A stretch of DNA of 64,000 bases. Source: JBBQDZ01 sp038237515 (GTDB taxonomy: Bacteria > Actinomycetota > Thermoleophilia > Gaiellales > Gaiellaceae). A model generated the notes under the pieces. That model worked only from the letters and a program-made list of their open reading frames with translations. It was not told the origin of the DNA and made no database searches. The position numbers were made by a program, and so were the translations under genes. Of this stretch, positions 1 through 8,478 are shown in pieces. How positions within the stretch are numbered: position 1 is the first letter of the stretch; each line of letters starts with the position of its first letter. The stretch spans positions 1-64,000 of the forward strand of contig JBBRYP010000017.1 of assembly GCA_038237515.1 (NCBI GenBank), in the 5' to 3' direction.

Positions 1-437
1 AGGGAGATCCCGTTGCGGGCAAGGATGCGGCCAAGCTGCGCCGGCGAGACCTCGAGCTCCCGCCCGCGCAGGTAGCGGGAAAGCTTGGCCAGGCTCCAGC
101 GCGCGTACGGCACCCCGAGCGCGTCGGGACGGGCGCCGGCGACCGCGACGATCCGCTGCTCGTCGTCAATCGAGATCCGGCGGGGTCGCCCGCCCCGGAA
201 ACGAGGGCGCAACGACTCGAACCCCTGACGGTTGAAGTCATGGATCACCTTCCGCACATGCGACTCGTCGGTGAGCAGCATGCGCGCGATCTCGGGCGCG
301 CTCATCAACGTGTTCGAGGCGAGCAGGATCAGCGCCCGCTGCCTCATCGAGGCGAGCTTCGACTGCTTCGACAACCGCTTCAACCGCTGCCCCTCAGCCG
401 GGGCCAGCTCACGCACAAACACCTCCGCGGGACGCAT
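1..437 (-). mobile_element. IS630-type transposase, N-terminal part (runs off window)
   Basis: Read on the minus strand, an open frame starts at an ATG at 437 behind a strong ribosome site (GAGGAGGT) and stays open to the window edge, about 145 codons. The first 75 residues form a helix-turn-helix region (APEIARMLLTDESHVRKVI). An arginine-rich linker (PRFRGGRPRR) and a second winged-helix-like segment (WSLAKLSRYLRGRELEVS) follow. This arrangement is typical of the DNA-binding half of IS630/Tc1-type transposases; the DDE catalytic part lies outside the window. It is probably an intact or recently active copy, but only the N-terminus can be seen. The right end of the element probably lies near the TA at 528-529, where the stop codon of the next gene is also found. 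Confidence 0.8.
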
Positions 438-526
438 CCACACCTCCTCAGATCGCATGCGTCCCAATTCGACACCAACGCGAGAGGTCCGGCCGCGTTT
501 CCGGTCAAACGTTTTGAGAAACCGCA

Positions 527-1312
527 CTAGACCAGGGTCGTCGCGCCGGTGATGAGTCCGACGAGCTCCATTGCGGTCACGTCGCTTCTCGGCGCGTCGA
601 AGACCTTTTCGCCGAGTCGCATGACGACGATGCGGTCTGAGACCCGGAGGACGTGCTCCATATTGTGCGAGATGAAGATCACTGCGACTCCCTGCGCCTT
701 GAGCCGCTCGACGAACGAGAGAACGATCTCGGTCTGCTTCACGCCGAGCGAGGCAGCCGGCTCGTCCATTAGAACGATGTGGCTGCCCCAGAGCACGACG
801 CGTGCGATCGCGACGGCCTGCCGTTGACCTCCGGACAATGCTGCAACCTTCGTTCGAGGCGGCGGCAGAGATAGTCCGAGGCGTTCGAAGCCGCGTACGA
901 CGCTCCTTCGCATCTCGCTCTTGTGCATCCTCTTGAGCCAGCGGAGGACACGCGTCGGTCCGTAGACCTCCCTGTTCAGGAACACGTTCTCGGCGATGTC
1001 GAGTGTCGGCACCAGCGAGAGGAACTGAAACACCGTCTCGATACCGCGCGCCCGAGCCTGTGACGGGTTCTCGAATGTGCGATCCGCGCCGTCGACGACG
1101 ATCTGACCGACGTCGGGCTTCAGGCCGCCGGAGACGATGCTCACCAGCGTGCTCTTGCCGGCTCCGTTGTCGCCAACGAGCCCTATGACCTCGCCCGCAA
1201 ATAGAGAGAAGCTCACGTCGCGGACCGCGCGCACAGCGCCGAAGCTCTTGGAGAGGGCGCGAACTTCTAGGACCGGCGTTCCTCTCTCGTCTGCAGCTGC
1301 CCGGGCGTTCAT
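527..1312 (-). CDS. Sugar ABC transporter ATP-binding protein (single-domain, FrcA-like)
   Basis: This 261-residue protein has one complete ABC ATPase domain: Walker A GDNGAGKST near residue 50, signature LSGGQRQAVAIAR, Walker B VLMDEPAASLG and the H-loop FISHN. Single-domain ATPases of this size occur in fructose/ribose-type importers, where they drive uptake from the cytoplasmic face. The start overlaps the end of the permease gene by 4 bases, so the two are translationally coupled. The stop codon TAG (529-527) coincides with the TA where the flanking IS630-type element appears to end, so the last residues may come from the insertion. The sugar transported cannot be read from the sequence. 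Confidence 0.88.
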   Translation of the reverse strand: MNARAAADERGTPVLEVRALSKSFGAVRAVRDVSFSLFAGEVIGLVGDNGAGKSTLVSIVSGGLKPDVGQIVVDGADRTFENPSQARARGIETVFQFLSLVPTLDIAENVFLNREVYGPTRVLRWLKRMHKSEMRRSVVRGFERLGLSLPPPRTKVAALSGGQRQAVAIARVVLWGSHIVLMDEPAASLGVKQTEIVLSFVERLKAQGVAVIFISHNMEHVLRVSDRIVVMRLGEKVFDAPRSDVTAMELVGLITGATTLV

Positions 1313-2334
1313 CGCTGGCGCCTCCGCAGCTTGAGCGAAGCTCGCAGTCGAGGCTGTCCCTCCTCCTTCGGGTCGGCTACCGGGATCCGGTCGAGGCGCT
1401 GATAGAGCACGTCGAGCGCGGCTGCGAACACGAGCGCGATGCCAACGGCCACGTTCTGCAAGTACGGGCTGATGTTGAGCACGATGAGGCCGTTCGTCAG
1501 CGTACCGATGAACAGGATGCCGATCAGGACGCCAAAAAGCGAGCCTCTACCGCCCGTAAACGCGACGCCGCCGAGCAGGATCCCGGTCAGGACCTGGAGC
1601 TCCCAGCCGACCCCGATCGACAGCGACGAGCCGTCGAGTTGGGACGTCACGATCAGGCCGCCGAGTGTTGCGGCGAGCCCCGACGCGCCGTAGAGCAGGA
1701 GGGGTATCCGCTTGACCGCTATCCCAAGCGAGCGCGCTACCGCGCGATCCGAGCCGATCGCTGTCATGTGCCGACCGTAGGGCATCTGATACCAGACGTA
1801 CGCACCGAGCACGAACGCGACCGCGCAGACCCAGACCGGGATGTCGATACCCAGCCATTGACCGTTTCCGAGCTCCCCGAACCCGGGCCCGAAGCCGTAC
1901 TGGTTCTGCCCTTTGCTGATGTACTCGCCGAGGCCTCGGGCACCCGCGAGACTCCCGAGTGTCACCACGATCGGCGAGAAACCGAGACGGGCGATCAGGA
2001 ACCCCTGCGAAAGGCCCCATGACAGCCCGATGAGCAGGACTACCACCGTCGCCCATACCGTGGACATGCCGCGCGTGACCACGAGCTCGCCGAAGACAAT
2101 CGAGACGAAGACGGCGAGCGAGCCGATTGACAGATCGATGTAACCGGACAGGATCAGCATTGCGCCGGGAACGGCGATGATCCCAAAGACCGAGATCTGG
2201 ACGAGGATGACCTGGACGTTCGAGGTGGTCAGAAAGCGGCCGCTCGACAACGCAAAGAAGAGGACGAGGCCTAGGTACGCAAAGAAGAGCCCGTTCCGCT
2301 GAGACCAGTTGATAAACGGGCGAGCAATACGCAA
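1309..2334 (-). CDS. Sugar ABC transporter permease (RbsC/FrcC-like)
   Basis: The 341-residue protein is strongly hydrophobic, with about eight to ten membrane segments. It carries the conserved permease stretches PGAMLILSGYIDLSIGS and LTGILLGGVAFTGGRGS typical of the BPD_transp_2 family of ribose-type importers. It would form the membrane channel with the ATPase encoded immediately downstream (4-base overlap) and the binding protein encoded upstream at 2403-3467. The C-terminus is a short basic cytoplasmic tail. The gene is intact. Its placement in a locus with lactonase and aldolase genes suggests a sugar or sugar-acid substrate, which is inference from context. Confidence 0.88.
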   Translation of the reverse strand: MRIARPFINWSQRNGLFFAYLGLVLFFALSSGRFLTTSNVQVILVQISVFGIIAVPGAMLILSGYIDLSIGSLAVFVSIVFGELVVTRGMSTVWATVVVLLIGLSWGLSQGFLIARLGFSPIVVTLGSLAGARGLGEYISKGQNQYGFGPGFGELGNGQWLGIDIPVWVCAVAFVLGAYVWYQMPYGRHMTAIGSDRAVARSLGIAVKRIPLLLYGASGLAATLGGLIVTSQLDGSSLSIGVGWELQVLTGILLGGVAFTGGRGSLFGVLIGILFIGTLTNGLIVLNISPYLQNVAVGIALVFAAALDVLYQRLDRIPVADPKEEGQPRLRASLKLRRRQR

Positions 2335-2402
2335 CCGCGAGCACTCCTGCCGAGCAACCTGGGAGCGGCACGGCGGGGACGACCAACCGCCCCCGCGTGC
2401 TC

Positions 2403-3467
2403 CTACAGGAAGTCTGCGATCAGCCTCTTACCGACGGCGGGGTTCTCGGCGGTGACAAGAATGTACTTGTGCTTGATCGACGTTGGCTTCTTGCCCTCGA
2501 TCAGGTTCGCGGGAACCCAGATAGCCGACGCGCCGATCGCCTTGAGTGGAAGCGCGATGCTCGAACGGAGGGGACCGCCGGTGAGCACCCTCTTCATGGC
2601 CACGCGGGAACCATCGTAGCCCGTGATGTACATCTGTTTGATCCGGTCCTGGGACGGTCGCGTCGCAAGGAATGCCCGCTCGGCACCGATCGCCCCGTCA
2701 TCGGCGATGCAGATGACGACGTTGACGTTCGGGTGGGCAGACAGGACTGACTGCATTGCCTTGTACGCATCGGCTGCGAGGATCGCCTGCGTTGCCGCTA
2801 CGACCTTGGCGCCCGGCACAAGCTTCTGGAGCGCGGCATAGGCGCCCCGGACGCGCTGCCGCCCATTCACGAAGAAGTCCGCAGTAAAGAGGGCGACCTC
2901 GGCCTTCCCTCCCAGCTCCCTGTGGATCCACTTCGCGCAGTGCCGCGCGAAGTCGTGGCCGCCCCCGAAGTTGTCCCACCAGCAGTACCCGTCCTCGCCG
3001 GGAAGCGTTCCCGCATAGGTGACCCACTTGATGCCCTTCGCGTGGGCCTTCTTGATCAGCGGAGTCATCGCCTTCTCGTTGAGCGGCAGAATCGACATCG
3101 CGTCGACACCCTCCGCTATCCACGTGTTGATTTCGGCGATCTGCTTGCTCGCGTCGCCGTTGTCGAAGCTCTGCAGGATCTTGTAGCCGCGCTTCTTGCC
3201 TTCAGAGAGGGCTCCCTTGATGAGCGGCTTGTAGACGTCCGCGCTCGTGAACCCTTGCCCGAAGACGATGATGCCCTTCTCGGCGGCTCTTGCTGCGACT
3301 CCCGCTCGGGCCGCGGCAGGCCCAATGCTGCTCAGACCCGTGAGGCCGAGTGCCGCTCCGGCGGCCGTGCCGAGGAAGCGGCGCCGATCCAGGCCGACTT
3401 CCGTGGAGCCCGCGCCCGACTCGATGAGAGCCTCAATCGCATCGACGTTAAAACGATCTTCCTCCAT
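2403..3467 (-). CDS. Sugar ABC transporter substrate-binding protein, Tat-exported
   Basis: I chose the ATG at 3467, about 354 residues, because GAAGGAGG sits 7 nt upstream; an earlier in-frame GTG lacks a ribosome site. A twin-arginine signal (DRRRFLG, about residues 27-33) is followed by a hydrophobic, alanine-rich stretch, so export is probably through the Tat pathway. The rest is a periplasmic-binding-protein type I fold of the ribose/xylose class, with segments such as INTWIAEGVDAMSILPLN and a late YITGYDGS. It is the first gene of the importer operon that continues through the permease and ATPase. The Tat-type leader on a sugar-binding protein is less usual than a lipoprotein signal. 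Confidence 0.87.
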   Translation of the reverse strand: MEEDRFNVDAIEALIESGAGSTEVGLDRRRFLGTAAGAALGLTGLSSIGPAAARAGVAARAAEKGIIVFGQGFTSADVYKPLIKGALSEGKKRGYKILQSFDNGDASKQIAEINTWIAEGVDAMSILPLNEKAMTPLIKKAHAKGIKWVTYAGTLPGEDGYCWWDNFGGGHDFARHCAKWIHRELGGKAEVALFTADFFVNGRQRVRGAYAALQKLVPGAKVVAATQAILAADAYKAMQSVLSAHPNVNVVICIADDGAIGAERAFLATRPSQDRIKQMYITGYDGSRVAMKRVLTGGPLRSSIALPLKAIGASAIWVPANLIEGKKPTSIKHKYILVTAENPAVGKRLIADFL

Positions 3468-3518
3468 GGCGGCGCCTCCTTCGGGCCATTCTGCATTCGG
3501 TCTGACCAACTGCTGTAT

Positions 3519-3549
3519 GACTCTAAGACTAGTCGACCATGAGAGTCAA
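3519..3549 (-). promoter_or_regulatory. Promoter and possible operator for the first sugar ABC operon
   Basis: On the minus strand TTGACT (3549-3544) is followed after 17-18 nt by TTAGAG/TAGAGT, a reasonable -35/-10 pair upstream of the binding-protein gene. An inverted repeat GACTCT-N17-AGAGTC (3519-3547) spans the same bases, so a dimeric repressor bound there would block transcription. The adjacent divergent GntR/FadR-type regulator is the obvious candidate, but this is inference. Confidence 0.4.
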
Positions 3550-3596
3550 GGTCTCGACATGAAACCGTTGCGCGGCCGAGAGTCCTATATGACGGC

Positions 3597-4400
3597 GTGC
3601 CTAGTTGGCCAGCGACCGCGGCATGTGGTATGACGTACGACGAGGGCGCGATGAGCAGTGGTCAAGGTGCATTCTTCGAGCGGCTCGTCCGCGAGCCGAC
3701 TCTTTCGGACAAGGCCGCCAACATGATCCTCGAGACGATCCTCTCGCGACGCCTAACAGTTGGCGACCGGCTGCCGTCCGAGCGTGAGCTCGGGGAGCAG
3801 TTCGGCGTCTCGCGCACGGTCGTTCGCGAAGCGGTGCGCGCGCTCGTGGCCAAGCGCGTGATCGAAGTCCGCTCCGGCAGCGGGCTTCGTGTCGCCGCGG
3901 TCGACGCCGCCGCGGTGAGCGAGTCCATGAGCCTTTACCTGCGAAGCGGCACGCTCGACTTCGAGAAGGTGCACGAGGTGCGCCGGCTACTCGAGGTGCA
4001 CATCGCTGGGCTGGCAGCCGAGCGGGCCGGGGACGAGGACGTGGAGCGGCTCGCCCAGGTGCACAAGCGGATGGTGCGCGAAGTCGGGGACATCGAGGCG
4101 GCGGCCCGTGACGACCTCAAGTTCCACCGGATGATCGCGCGTGCGACCGGGAATGAGCTCTACCTCGTGTTGATGGACTCCATCGGCAGTTCGCTGGTCG
4201 ACATCCGGCGCGAGAACCTCGGGTCGGGTCCCACCCCCTCGACGCTCGAGCAGCACGCGCGGATCCTCGACCGGATCCGAGCGCACGATCCCGACGGCGC
4301 CGAGGAGGCGATGGCAGATCACATCGAGGGCGTCGCCTCCTGGTGGCGGAAGCAACCACAACCACTTCACGAGCAGCGGCCCGGGGGGGCATCCGCGTGA
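3597..4400 (+). CDS. GntR/FadR-family transcriptional regulator
   Basis: This protein of about 267 residues has an N-terminal winged helix (DRLPSERELGEQFGVSRTVVREAVRAL) and a C-terminal all-helical FCD domain (EVRRLLEVHIAGLAAERA, then FHRMIARATGN) that usually binds a small organic-acid ligand through a metal. GTG at 3597 follows a CTATAT hexamer by 6 nt, which would give a leaderless message; ATG codons at 3630 and 3651 are alternative starts. It diverges from the ABC operon and overlaps the following lactonase gene by 4 bases. It probably controls both in response to a sugar acid. The family is certain; the ligand is unknown. Confidence 0.85.
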   Translation: MPSWPATAACGMTYDEGAMSSGQGAFFERLVREPTLSDKAANMILETILSRRLTVGDRLPSERELGEQFGVSRTVVREAVRALVAKRVIEVRSGSGLRVAAVDAAAVSESMSLYLRSGTLDFEKVHEVRRLLEVHIAGLAAERAGDEDVERLAQVHKRMVREVGDIEAAARDDLKFHRMIARATGNELYLVLMDSIGSSLVDIRRENLGSGPTPSTLEQHARILDRIRAHDPDGAEEAMADHIEGVASWWRKQPQPLHEQRPGGASA

Positions 4401-5281
4401 CGTCGCCGATCGAACCGGTGCTCTTCGCCGACGACCTGGCGCGGCCGGAGGGGCCCGTCGCGCTTCCGGATGGGAGCGTCGCGCTGGTGGAAGGCGGGCG
4501 AGGCTGTGTCACGCTGATCGGCTCCGACGGTCGATCACGGCGCACGATCGCGATCACCGGCGAGCCGAACGGGCTGACCGTCGACGGGAAGGGAACGCTC
4601 TGGGTCGCCGACACCGGCCCGCCCGCACTCATACGGCTCGAGCTGGAAGGCCCCTTCGAGCGCGTTCTCGACGCATTCGGCACCGAACCGTTCATCTACC
4701 CGAACGATCTCTGCTTCGGGCCGGACGGCATGCTCTATTTGACCGAATCGGGAATCACCGACGCCGACCTTGCGCCCGATGGTGTCTTCCATCCCGGCTG
4801 GAAGACCCTGAAGCTCGACGGGCGTGTGTATCGGATCGATCCCCGGTCACTGGAGATCGAACGGCTGGCGGGCGGCATCCGCTACGCGAACGGTCTCGCG
4901 TTTGGTCCGGACGGCGCGCTCTACGTCGCGGAGACGCTGAGCGGAGCGATCCTTCGCTACGACTGGCAGAACGGGGCGCTCGGTCAGCCTGACCTCTTCG
5001 GCAACGTCGACGATCCCTCCAAGCCGGACGTCTTCCGCGGGCCCGACGGCATGGCCTTCGACGTCGAGGGGAACCTCTACGTGGCCGTCTACGGACAGGG
5101 TGACGTGACGGTGCTCGACCCGCGTGGTGGGGTGGTGCACCGGATCGAGACCCCCGGCCGGCAAACGACCAACGCCTGCTTCGGCTTCGGTGATTCGGAG
5201 CACCTCTACGTCACCGAGTACGAGCACGGTCACGTCGAGCGCTTCGACGTCGGTGTCAGGGGTTTCCCGCTGTTTACCTAG
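4397..5281 (+). CDS. SMP-30/gluconolactonase-like (regucalcin) family protein
   Basis: The start is taken as the GTG that overlaps the stop of the regulator (GTGA), giving about 294 residues behind a G-rich ribosome site. The sequence is a six-bladed beta-propeller of the SMP-30 family, with repeated blades containing GPDG and NGL motifs. Expected metal ligands are visible in PEGP near the N-terminus, YPNDLCFGPDG and RGPDGMAFD. Members hydrolyse sugar lactones such as gluconolactone or pentonolactones using a divalent metal. Coupling to a GntR regulator and proximity to a sugar importer and an aldolase support a role in non-phosphorylative sugar-acid catabolism. The exact substrate cannot be assigned. 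Confidence 0.82.
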   Translation: MTSPIEPVLFADDLARPEGPVALPDGSVALVEGGRGCVTLIGSDGRSRRTIAITGEPNGLTVDGKGTLWVADTGPPALIRLELEGPFERVLDAFGTEPFIYPNDLCFGPDGMLYLTESGITDADLAPDGVFHPGWKTLKLDGRVYRIDPRSLEIERLAGGIRYANGLAFGPDGALYVAETLSGAILRYDWQNGALGQPDLFGNVDDPSKPDVFRGPDGMAFDVEGNLYVAVYGQGDVTVLDPRGGVVHRIETPGRQTTNACFGFGDSEHLYVTEYEHGHVERFDVGVRGFPLFT

Positions 5282-5560
5282 TGGACGCGGCCGTAGCGAC
5301 GGGGTTCATCCTCATGTGCTCCATCGCCGCCTTCGTCAGACCGTAGACCGTCTGCCGGGGCCGGTACATGGCGGCCGTGCCCGAGCTCTCGACGGTGTCC
5401 GAGCTGCCGGATCTCCGCGAGGTCGCAGTGATGGGTGCCGACCTGCAGGCGGACGCCGGCGCCCGCGACGGCCGCGCTCGAGTGTGAGCTCCGCGAAGCC
5501 GGTTCTCCAGGAGGGATCGATAAGCACGGAGCGCCATCGACGCGGCCGGCTTCACCGGCG
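5282..5560. other. Gap without an intact gene; possible decayed coding sequence
   Basis: This 279-base stretch lies between convergent genes. On the minus strand one frame (about 5274-5370) ends in VYGLTKAAMEH, which looks like the Y-x-x-x-K segment of a short-chain dehydrogenase, but no start, Rossmann motif or ribosome site can be found and the other frames are no better. I see no terminator or RNA gene. It may be what remains of another catabolic gene. Confidence 0.3.
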
Positions 5561-6331
5561 TCACGCCGGCGCGCGCAGCTCCGCGATTCCAGCCTTCAGC
5601 GCACCCTCGAGCAGCCAGGTATCAAACGAGTACGAGATCATCGAGAGCCCCCGGGCGAGCATGGCCCGGCACTCGTCCACCGTGCCGCACACCATGCCGA
5701 CGTGCTTTCCCCCCGCACGGGCGGCCGCCACGATCCGCGTCACCGCGTCGCGGAAGACGTCCGTGTCGAAGCGGCCCGGGATGCCGAGCGAGGCGGTGAG
5801 GTCGAACTGGCCGATCCAGAGCACGTCGATCCCGTCCACCGCCGCGATCTCCTCCACGGCGTTGAGCCCTGCGGCGGTCTCGATCTGCACGATCAGCAGC
5901 GTCTCGGCGTTCGACTTGGCGAGCGTTTCGGGCAACCCGCCGGGCTCCCAGACATCCTCGTAGAGGAGCCCGAAGCCGCGCTTTCCCTGGGGCGGGAAGC
6001 GGGCCGATTCAACGAGCATCCGCGCCTCTTCGGCGCTCTCGCAGGCCGGGGTCATGACCCCGAGCGCACCGAGGTCGAGCGCGCGCGAGATCGAGTCGTA
6101 GACCGCGTCGGGGACGCGGACGAGCGGGACAACCCCGGCCGCGTTCGTCGCCGGCAGTAGGTCGCGCAGCCGCTCGATGCCGAAGCCGGAGTGCTCGAGA
6201 TCGTAGAGGACGAAGTCGGCGCCGGCGGAGCGGACAAGCCGGGGCACGTTGCTCGTCAGGAACTCGCACACCATCGTCCCGATCGGCACCTCTCCTGCTG
6301 CGAGCGTCCGCTTGACCGGGTTCTCCCTCAT
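5561..6331 (-). CDS. HpcH/HpaI-type aldolase (2-keto-3-deoxy acid aldolase family)
   Basis: The 256-residue protein matches the length and motifs of class II HpaI/GarL-type aldolases: VCEFLTSNVPRLVRSAGADF near the start, DLEHSGFG, a pyruvate and metal-binding segment containing VQIETAAGLNAVEEIAA, and WIGQFDLTASLGIPG. These enzymes reversibly split 2-keto-3-deoxy sugar acids or 4-hydroxy-2-oxo acids into pyruvate and an aldehyde. The start codon overlaps a stop codon of a disrupted upstream frame (ATGA), so it was once part of a longer operon with the short-chain dehydrogenase. It is intact although its neighbours are damaged. Confidence 0.85.
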   Translation of the reverse strand: MRENPVKRTLAAGEVPIGTMVCEFLTSNVPRLVRSAGADFVLYDLEHSGFGIERLRDLLPATNAAGVVPLVRVPDAVYDSISRALDLGALGVMTPACESAEEARMLVESARFPPQGKRGFGLLYEDVWEPGGLPETLAKSNAETLLIVQIETAAGLNAVEEIAAVDGIDVLWIGQFDLTASLGIPGRFDTDVFRDAVTRIVAAARAGGKHVGMVCGTVDECRAMLARGLSMISYSFDTWLLEGALKAGIAELRAPA

Positions 6332-6585
6332 GGCCCGGCGAGCCTCCAGCGGTAGTCCTCGCGCACAGGCTGGAACACGTCATCGAACTCGAGCAGGTTG
6401 AGCATGGCGCCGTCACCGAAGAGCGGCTTCATCCGCACGCCTAGTACGAGCTCCGCGCCCTCCGCCTCGTAGAGATTCTCGATCGGGCTCACCGGCCGAC
6501 CGCCACCTGACTCGTCAGGTCGCCGATGCGGTCGACCGAGACGGTCCCCGTGTCACGCGGCAACGCCAACGACGGCGATCTTCAT
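6328..6585 (-). pseudogene. Disrupted short coding sequence
   Basis: A well-placed start (ATG at 6585 after GAAGGAG) encodes MKIAVVGVAA and then meets an in-frame TGA. A +1 frame continues as DTGTVSVDRIGDLTSQVAVG. The original frame resumes as VSPIENLYEAEGAELVLG and runs through MLNLLEFDDVFQPVRED to a stop overlapping the aldolase start (ATGA). The peptides read naturally only if two frameshifts are undone, giving about 86 residues. I do not recognise the family; the beginning looks like a nucleotide-binding strand. It is either a short gene with two frameshifts or the fused ends of a deleted one. Confidence 0.45.
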
Positions 6586-6627
6586 CGAGCTCTCCTTCTC
6601 GGACGACTCGAATGCAATCCTATAGGT

Positions 6628-7460
6628 CTACCGGTCGGGGTGGAACCAGCGACCGCCGGCGCTCGCCCCACCGTCGACGTACATCGTCTGGCCGGTGGGG
6701 AACGACGCCGCGTCGGAGGCGAGCAGCAGGCACGCTCCGACCAGCTCACGTGGCAACCCCGGCCGCTCGACGGGCACCCGGTTGAAGATCCAGCGGCGCT
6801 TTTCCTCGTCGGCCCAGATCGGCGCTGCGAGCGGCGTATCCATGAAGCCGGGCGCAATCGCGTTCGCGCGGATGCCGTGCTCGACCCACTCCAGGGCATC
6901 ACCTTGGTGAGCTGGCTGACGCCGGCCTTCGCAGGCCCGTAGACGGAGATCTGCTCGAGCGCATAGAGCGCGTTGAGCGACGAGATCGAGACGATCGAGC
7001 CACCCATGCCCTGTTCGATCATGCGGCGCGCGGCCGCCTGGGAGAGGAAGTACGGAAGGCGCAGGTCGATCCGGGTGATCCAGTCCCACGTCTCGCGGTT
7101 CATCTCGAGGATCGGCATGCGCCGATTGACGGCAGCATTGTTGACGAGCACGTGAACGCCGCCGAGCTGCTCGACGGCGGCGGCGACGATCCGCTCGGAG
7201 GCGTCCTCCTCGACGAGGTCGACCGCAATCCCGGCCGCCTCCACGCCCGCGTGCGCGAGCACCGCGACCAGCTCGTCGACGGGGCCCTCCTCGAGGTCGG
7301 TGACGAGCACCGCCGCTCCGGCTGCGCCGAGTCCTGCCGCGAACCACTGGCCGAGACCACCGGTCGCTCCGGTGACGACCGCAACCTTCCCGTCGAGCGA
7401 GTAGAGCGAGGCCGGGGCGAGCGAGCGCACGGCCTGGGCGTCGAGCAGCGCCACGCTCAC
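6628..7460 (-). pseudogene. Short-chain dehydrogenase/reductase with a frameshift
   Basis: The N-terminal part reads DGKVAVVTGATGGLGQWFAAG (Rossmann TGxxxGxG), then NNAAVN, SISSLNALYALEQ and YGPAKAG (catalytic Y-x-x-x-K). Near 6895 the frame shifts. The other frame continues as LEWVEHGIRANAIAPGFMDT and ends with SFPTGQTMYVDGGASAGG, the normal SDR C-terminus. Adding one G in the run at 6895-6898 restores a protein of about 278 residues. Such enzymes oxidise sugar alcohols, sugar acids or related alcohols with NAD(P). It sits upstream of the aldolase in the same direction. It is a recent pseudogene or a single-base sequence error. Confidence 0.8.
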
Positions 7461-7632
7461 GTCGTGCGGCGGCGGTTCAGAATCTCTTCAGCACCTGATG
7501 CTAACTCCAGCACGCGACTGAGCTCCGGAAGGCGCCGGTTGTTCAACCGAGAAAAGCGGCGGACGTAGGTAAGGATATCCCCGTTCACTGACAAACTTCA
7601 GTCGTCTGCTAGGGATATCCCCTGCTCCTCTG

Positions 7633-7692
7633 TCAAGCGGCCCTGGCGAAGATGGGGTTAAGGTCGGCGGTCAGCGTGCGGTAGACGACGTG
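7633..7692 (-). mobile_element. C-terminal remnant of a transposase (IS110-like)
   Basis: The minus-strand frame reads VVYRTLTADLNPIFARAA and stops. This resembles the extreme C-terminus of IS110-type transposases (usually a basic helix, then REVYxxLTADL). Nothing upstream in this frame continues the protein; instead a fabI-like fragment begins. The downstream flank (7571-7618) holds two copies of GGATATCCCC. The family assignment rests on memory of a short motif and is tentative. Confidence 0.4.
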
Positions 7693-7698
7693 TCACCG

Positions 7699-7929
7699 TC
7701 ACGATCGAGCGGCCGCCGCCGCGGCGAACGCCACCCAGTGGACGAGCAGGTCGAGCTGCCCGTCGAAGGTCTCGCCGACCTCGGCGAGGACGCGCGCGAT
7801 GTCCTCGTCGGAGCGGACGTCGCAGGCGGTGACGAGCGGGCTCTCGACGGTTGCGGCGAGGTCGCGGACGCCTGCCTCGACGCGCTCGCCCTGGTAGGTG
7901 AACGCAAGTCTCGCGCTCGCCCCCCGGCT
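7699..7929 (-). pseudogene. Fragment copy of enoyl-ACP reductase (fabI-like)
   Basis: The minus-strand frame contains ARLAFTYQGERVEAGVRD, LVTACDVRSDEDIARVLAE and FDGQLDLLVHWVAFA. It corresponds almost residue for residue to positions 32-98 of the intact FabI encoded at 21704-22480. The DNA also matches closely over about 190 bases, with scattered substitutions. The N-terminal cofactor loop and the whole catalytic half are missing, and the serine in HSVAFA is changed to tryptophan. It is a truncated paralogue or horizontally acquired homologue left between mobile-element debris and a PH-like gene, and it is not functional. Confidence 0.78.
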
Positions 7930-7950
7930 GACGCGGGCCGGGTCCACATT

Positions 7951-8406
7951 ATGGTGGAGGCAGTGGCCGGGGACTTCACCGCGAAGGTGCAACCGCAGCT
8001 CGAGGCGCAGCTCGAGTCGGGGGAGACCCTGTGCGGCATCATCGCGGCAACCCACCAGAAGACCTTCAGCGGCTCTCTCTACGCGATCGGCGTTACCGAT
8101 CGCCGGCTCCTTCTCCAGCCGCTCGACCGCCGGCTGCAGCCCAAGGGGCAGGCAAAGGCGGTCTCGCCCGACACGCTGGTCGAGGCGACCGCGGGAGGCG
8201 CCGGAGACGGCTCGTGGTCGCTCAACTCCATCATCGTCGACGCAGCCGCGACCAAGCTCGAGCTTCGCACGACCGACGGCGAGAGGCTGAAGCTGCTGAT
8301 GATGGACGGCGGAGACGGTCTCCTGCGCCGGCTCGGCGGCGGCGAGGCGCAGCGCGACGGCATCCAGGCGCTCGCCGCCTTCTTCCGTCAGCACGCACCT
8401 GCGTAG
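7951..8406 (+). CDS. Bacterial PH-like domain protein
   Basis: About 151 residues. The central region (CGIIAATHQKTFSGSLYAIGV, then TDRRLLLQPLDRRLQPKG and a strand-rich C-terminal half) has the pattern of a small bacterial pleckstrin-homology-like (YokE-like) beta-barrel, ending in a helix. It has no signal peptide or membrane segment, so it is predicted to be cytosolic. It is convergent with the putative selenoprotein gene and has no operon partner on its own strand. The exact role of such PH-like proteins is not known, and no catalytic residues are apparent. The ATG at 7951 was chosen because the longer open frame upstream runs over the fabI fragment on the other strand. Confidence 0.65.
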   Translation: MVEAVAGDFTAKVQPQLEAQLESGETLCGIIAATHQKTFSGSLYAIGVTDRRLLLQPLDRRLQPKGQAKAVSPDTLVEATAGGAGDGSWSLNSIIVDAAATKLELRTTDGERLKLLMMDGGDGLLRRLGGGEAQRDGIQALAAFFRQHAPA

Positions 8407-8478
8407 TCGAGGCGCTTCGCGGTTCGTTCAGGTCTAACGCCAACCCGTTCCGCAATCGACCCTCGTCCGCCGTTCAGG

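Noticed and set aside
6553..6555. The TGA after MKIAVVGVAA read as selenocysteine
   Set aside because: The sequence after it fits better with frameshifts; there is no redox motif and no suitable hairpin.
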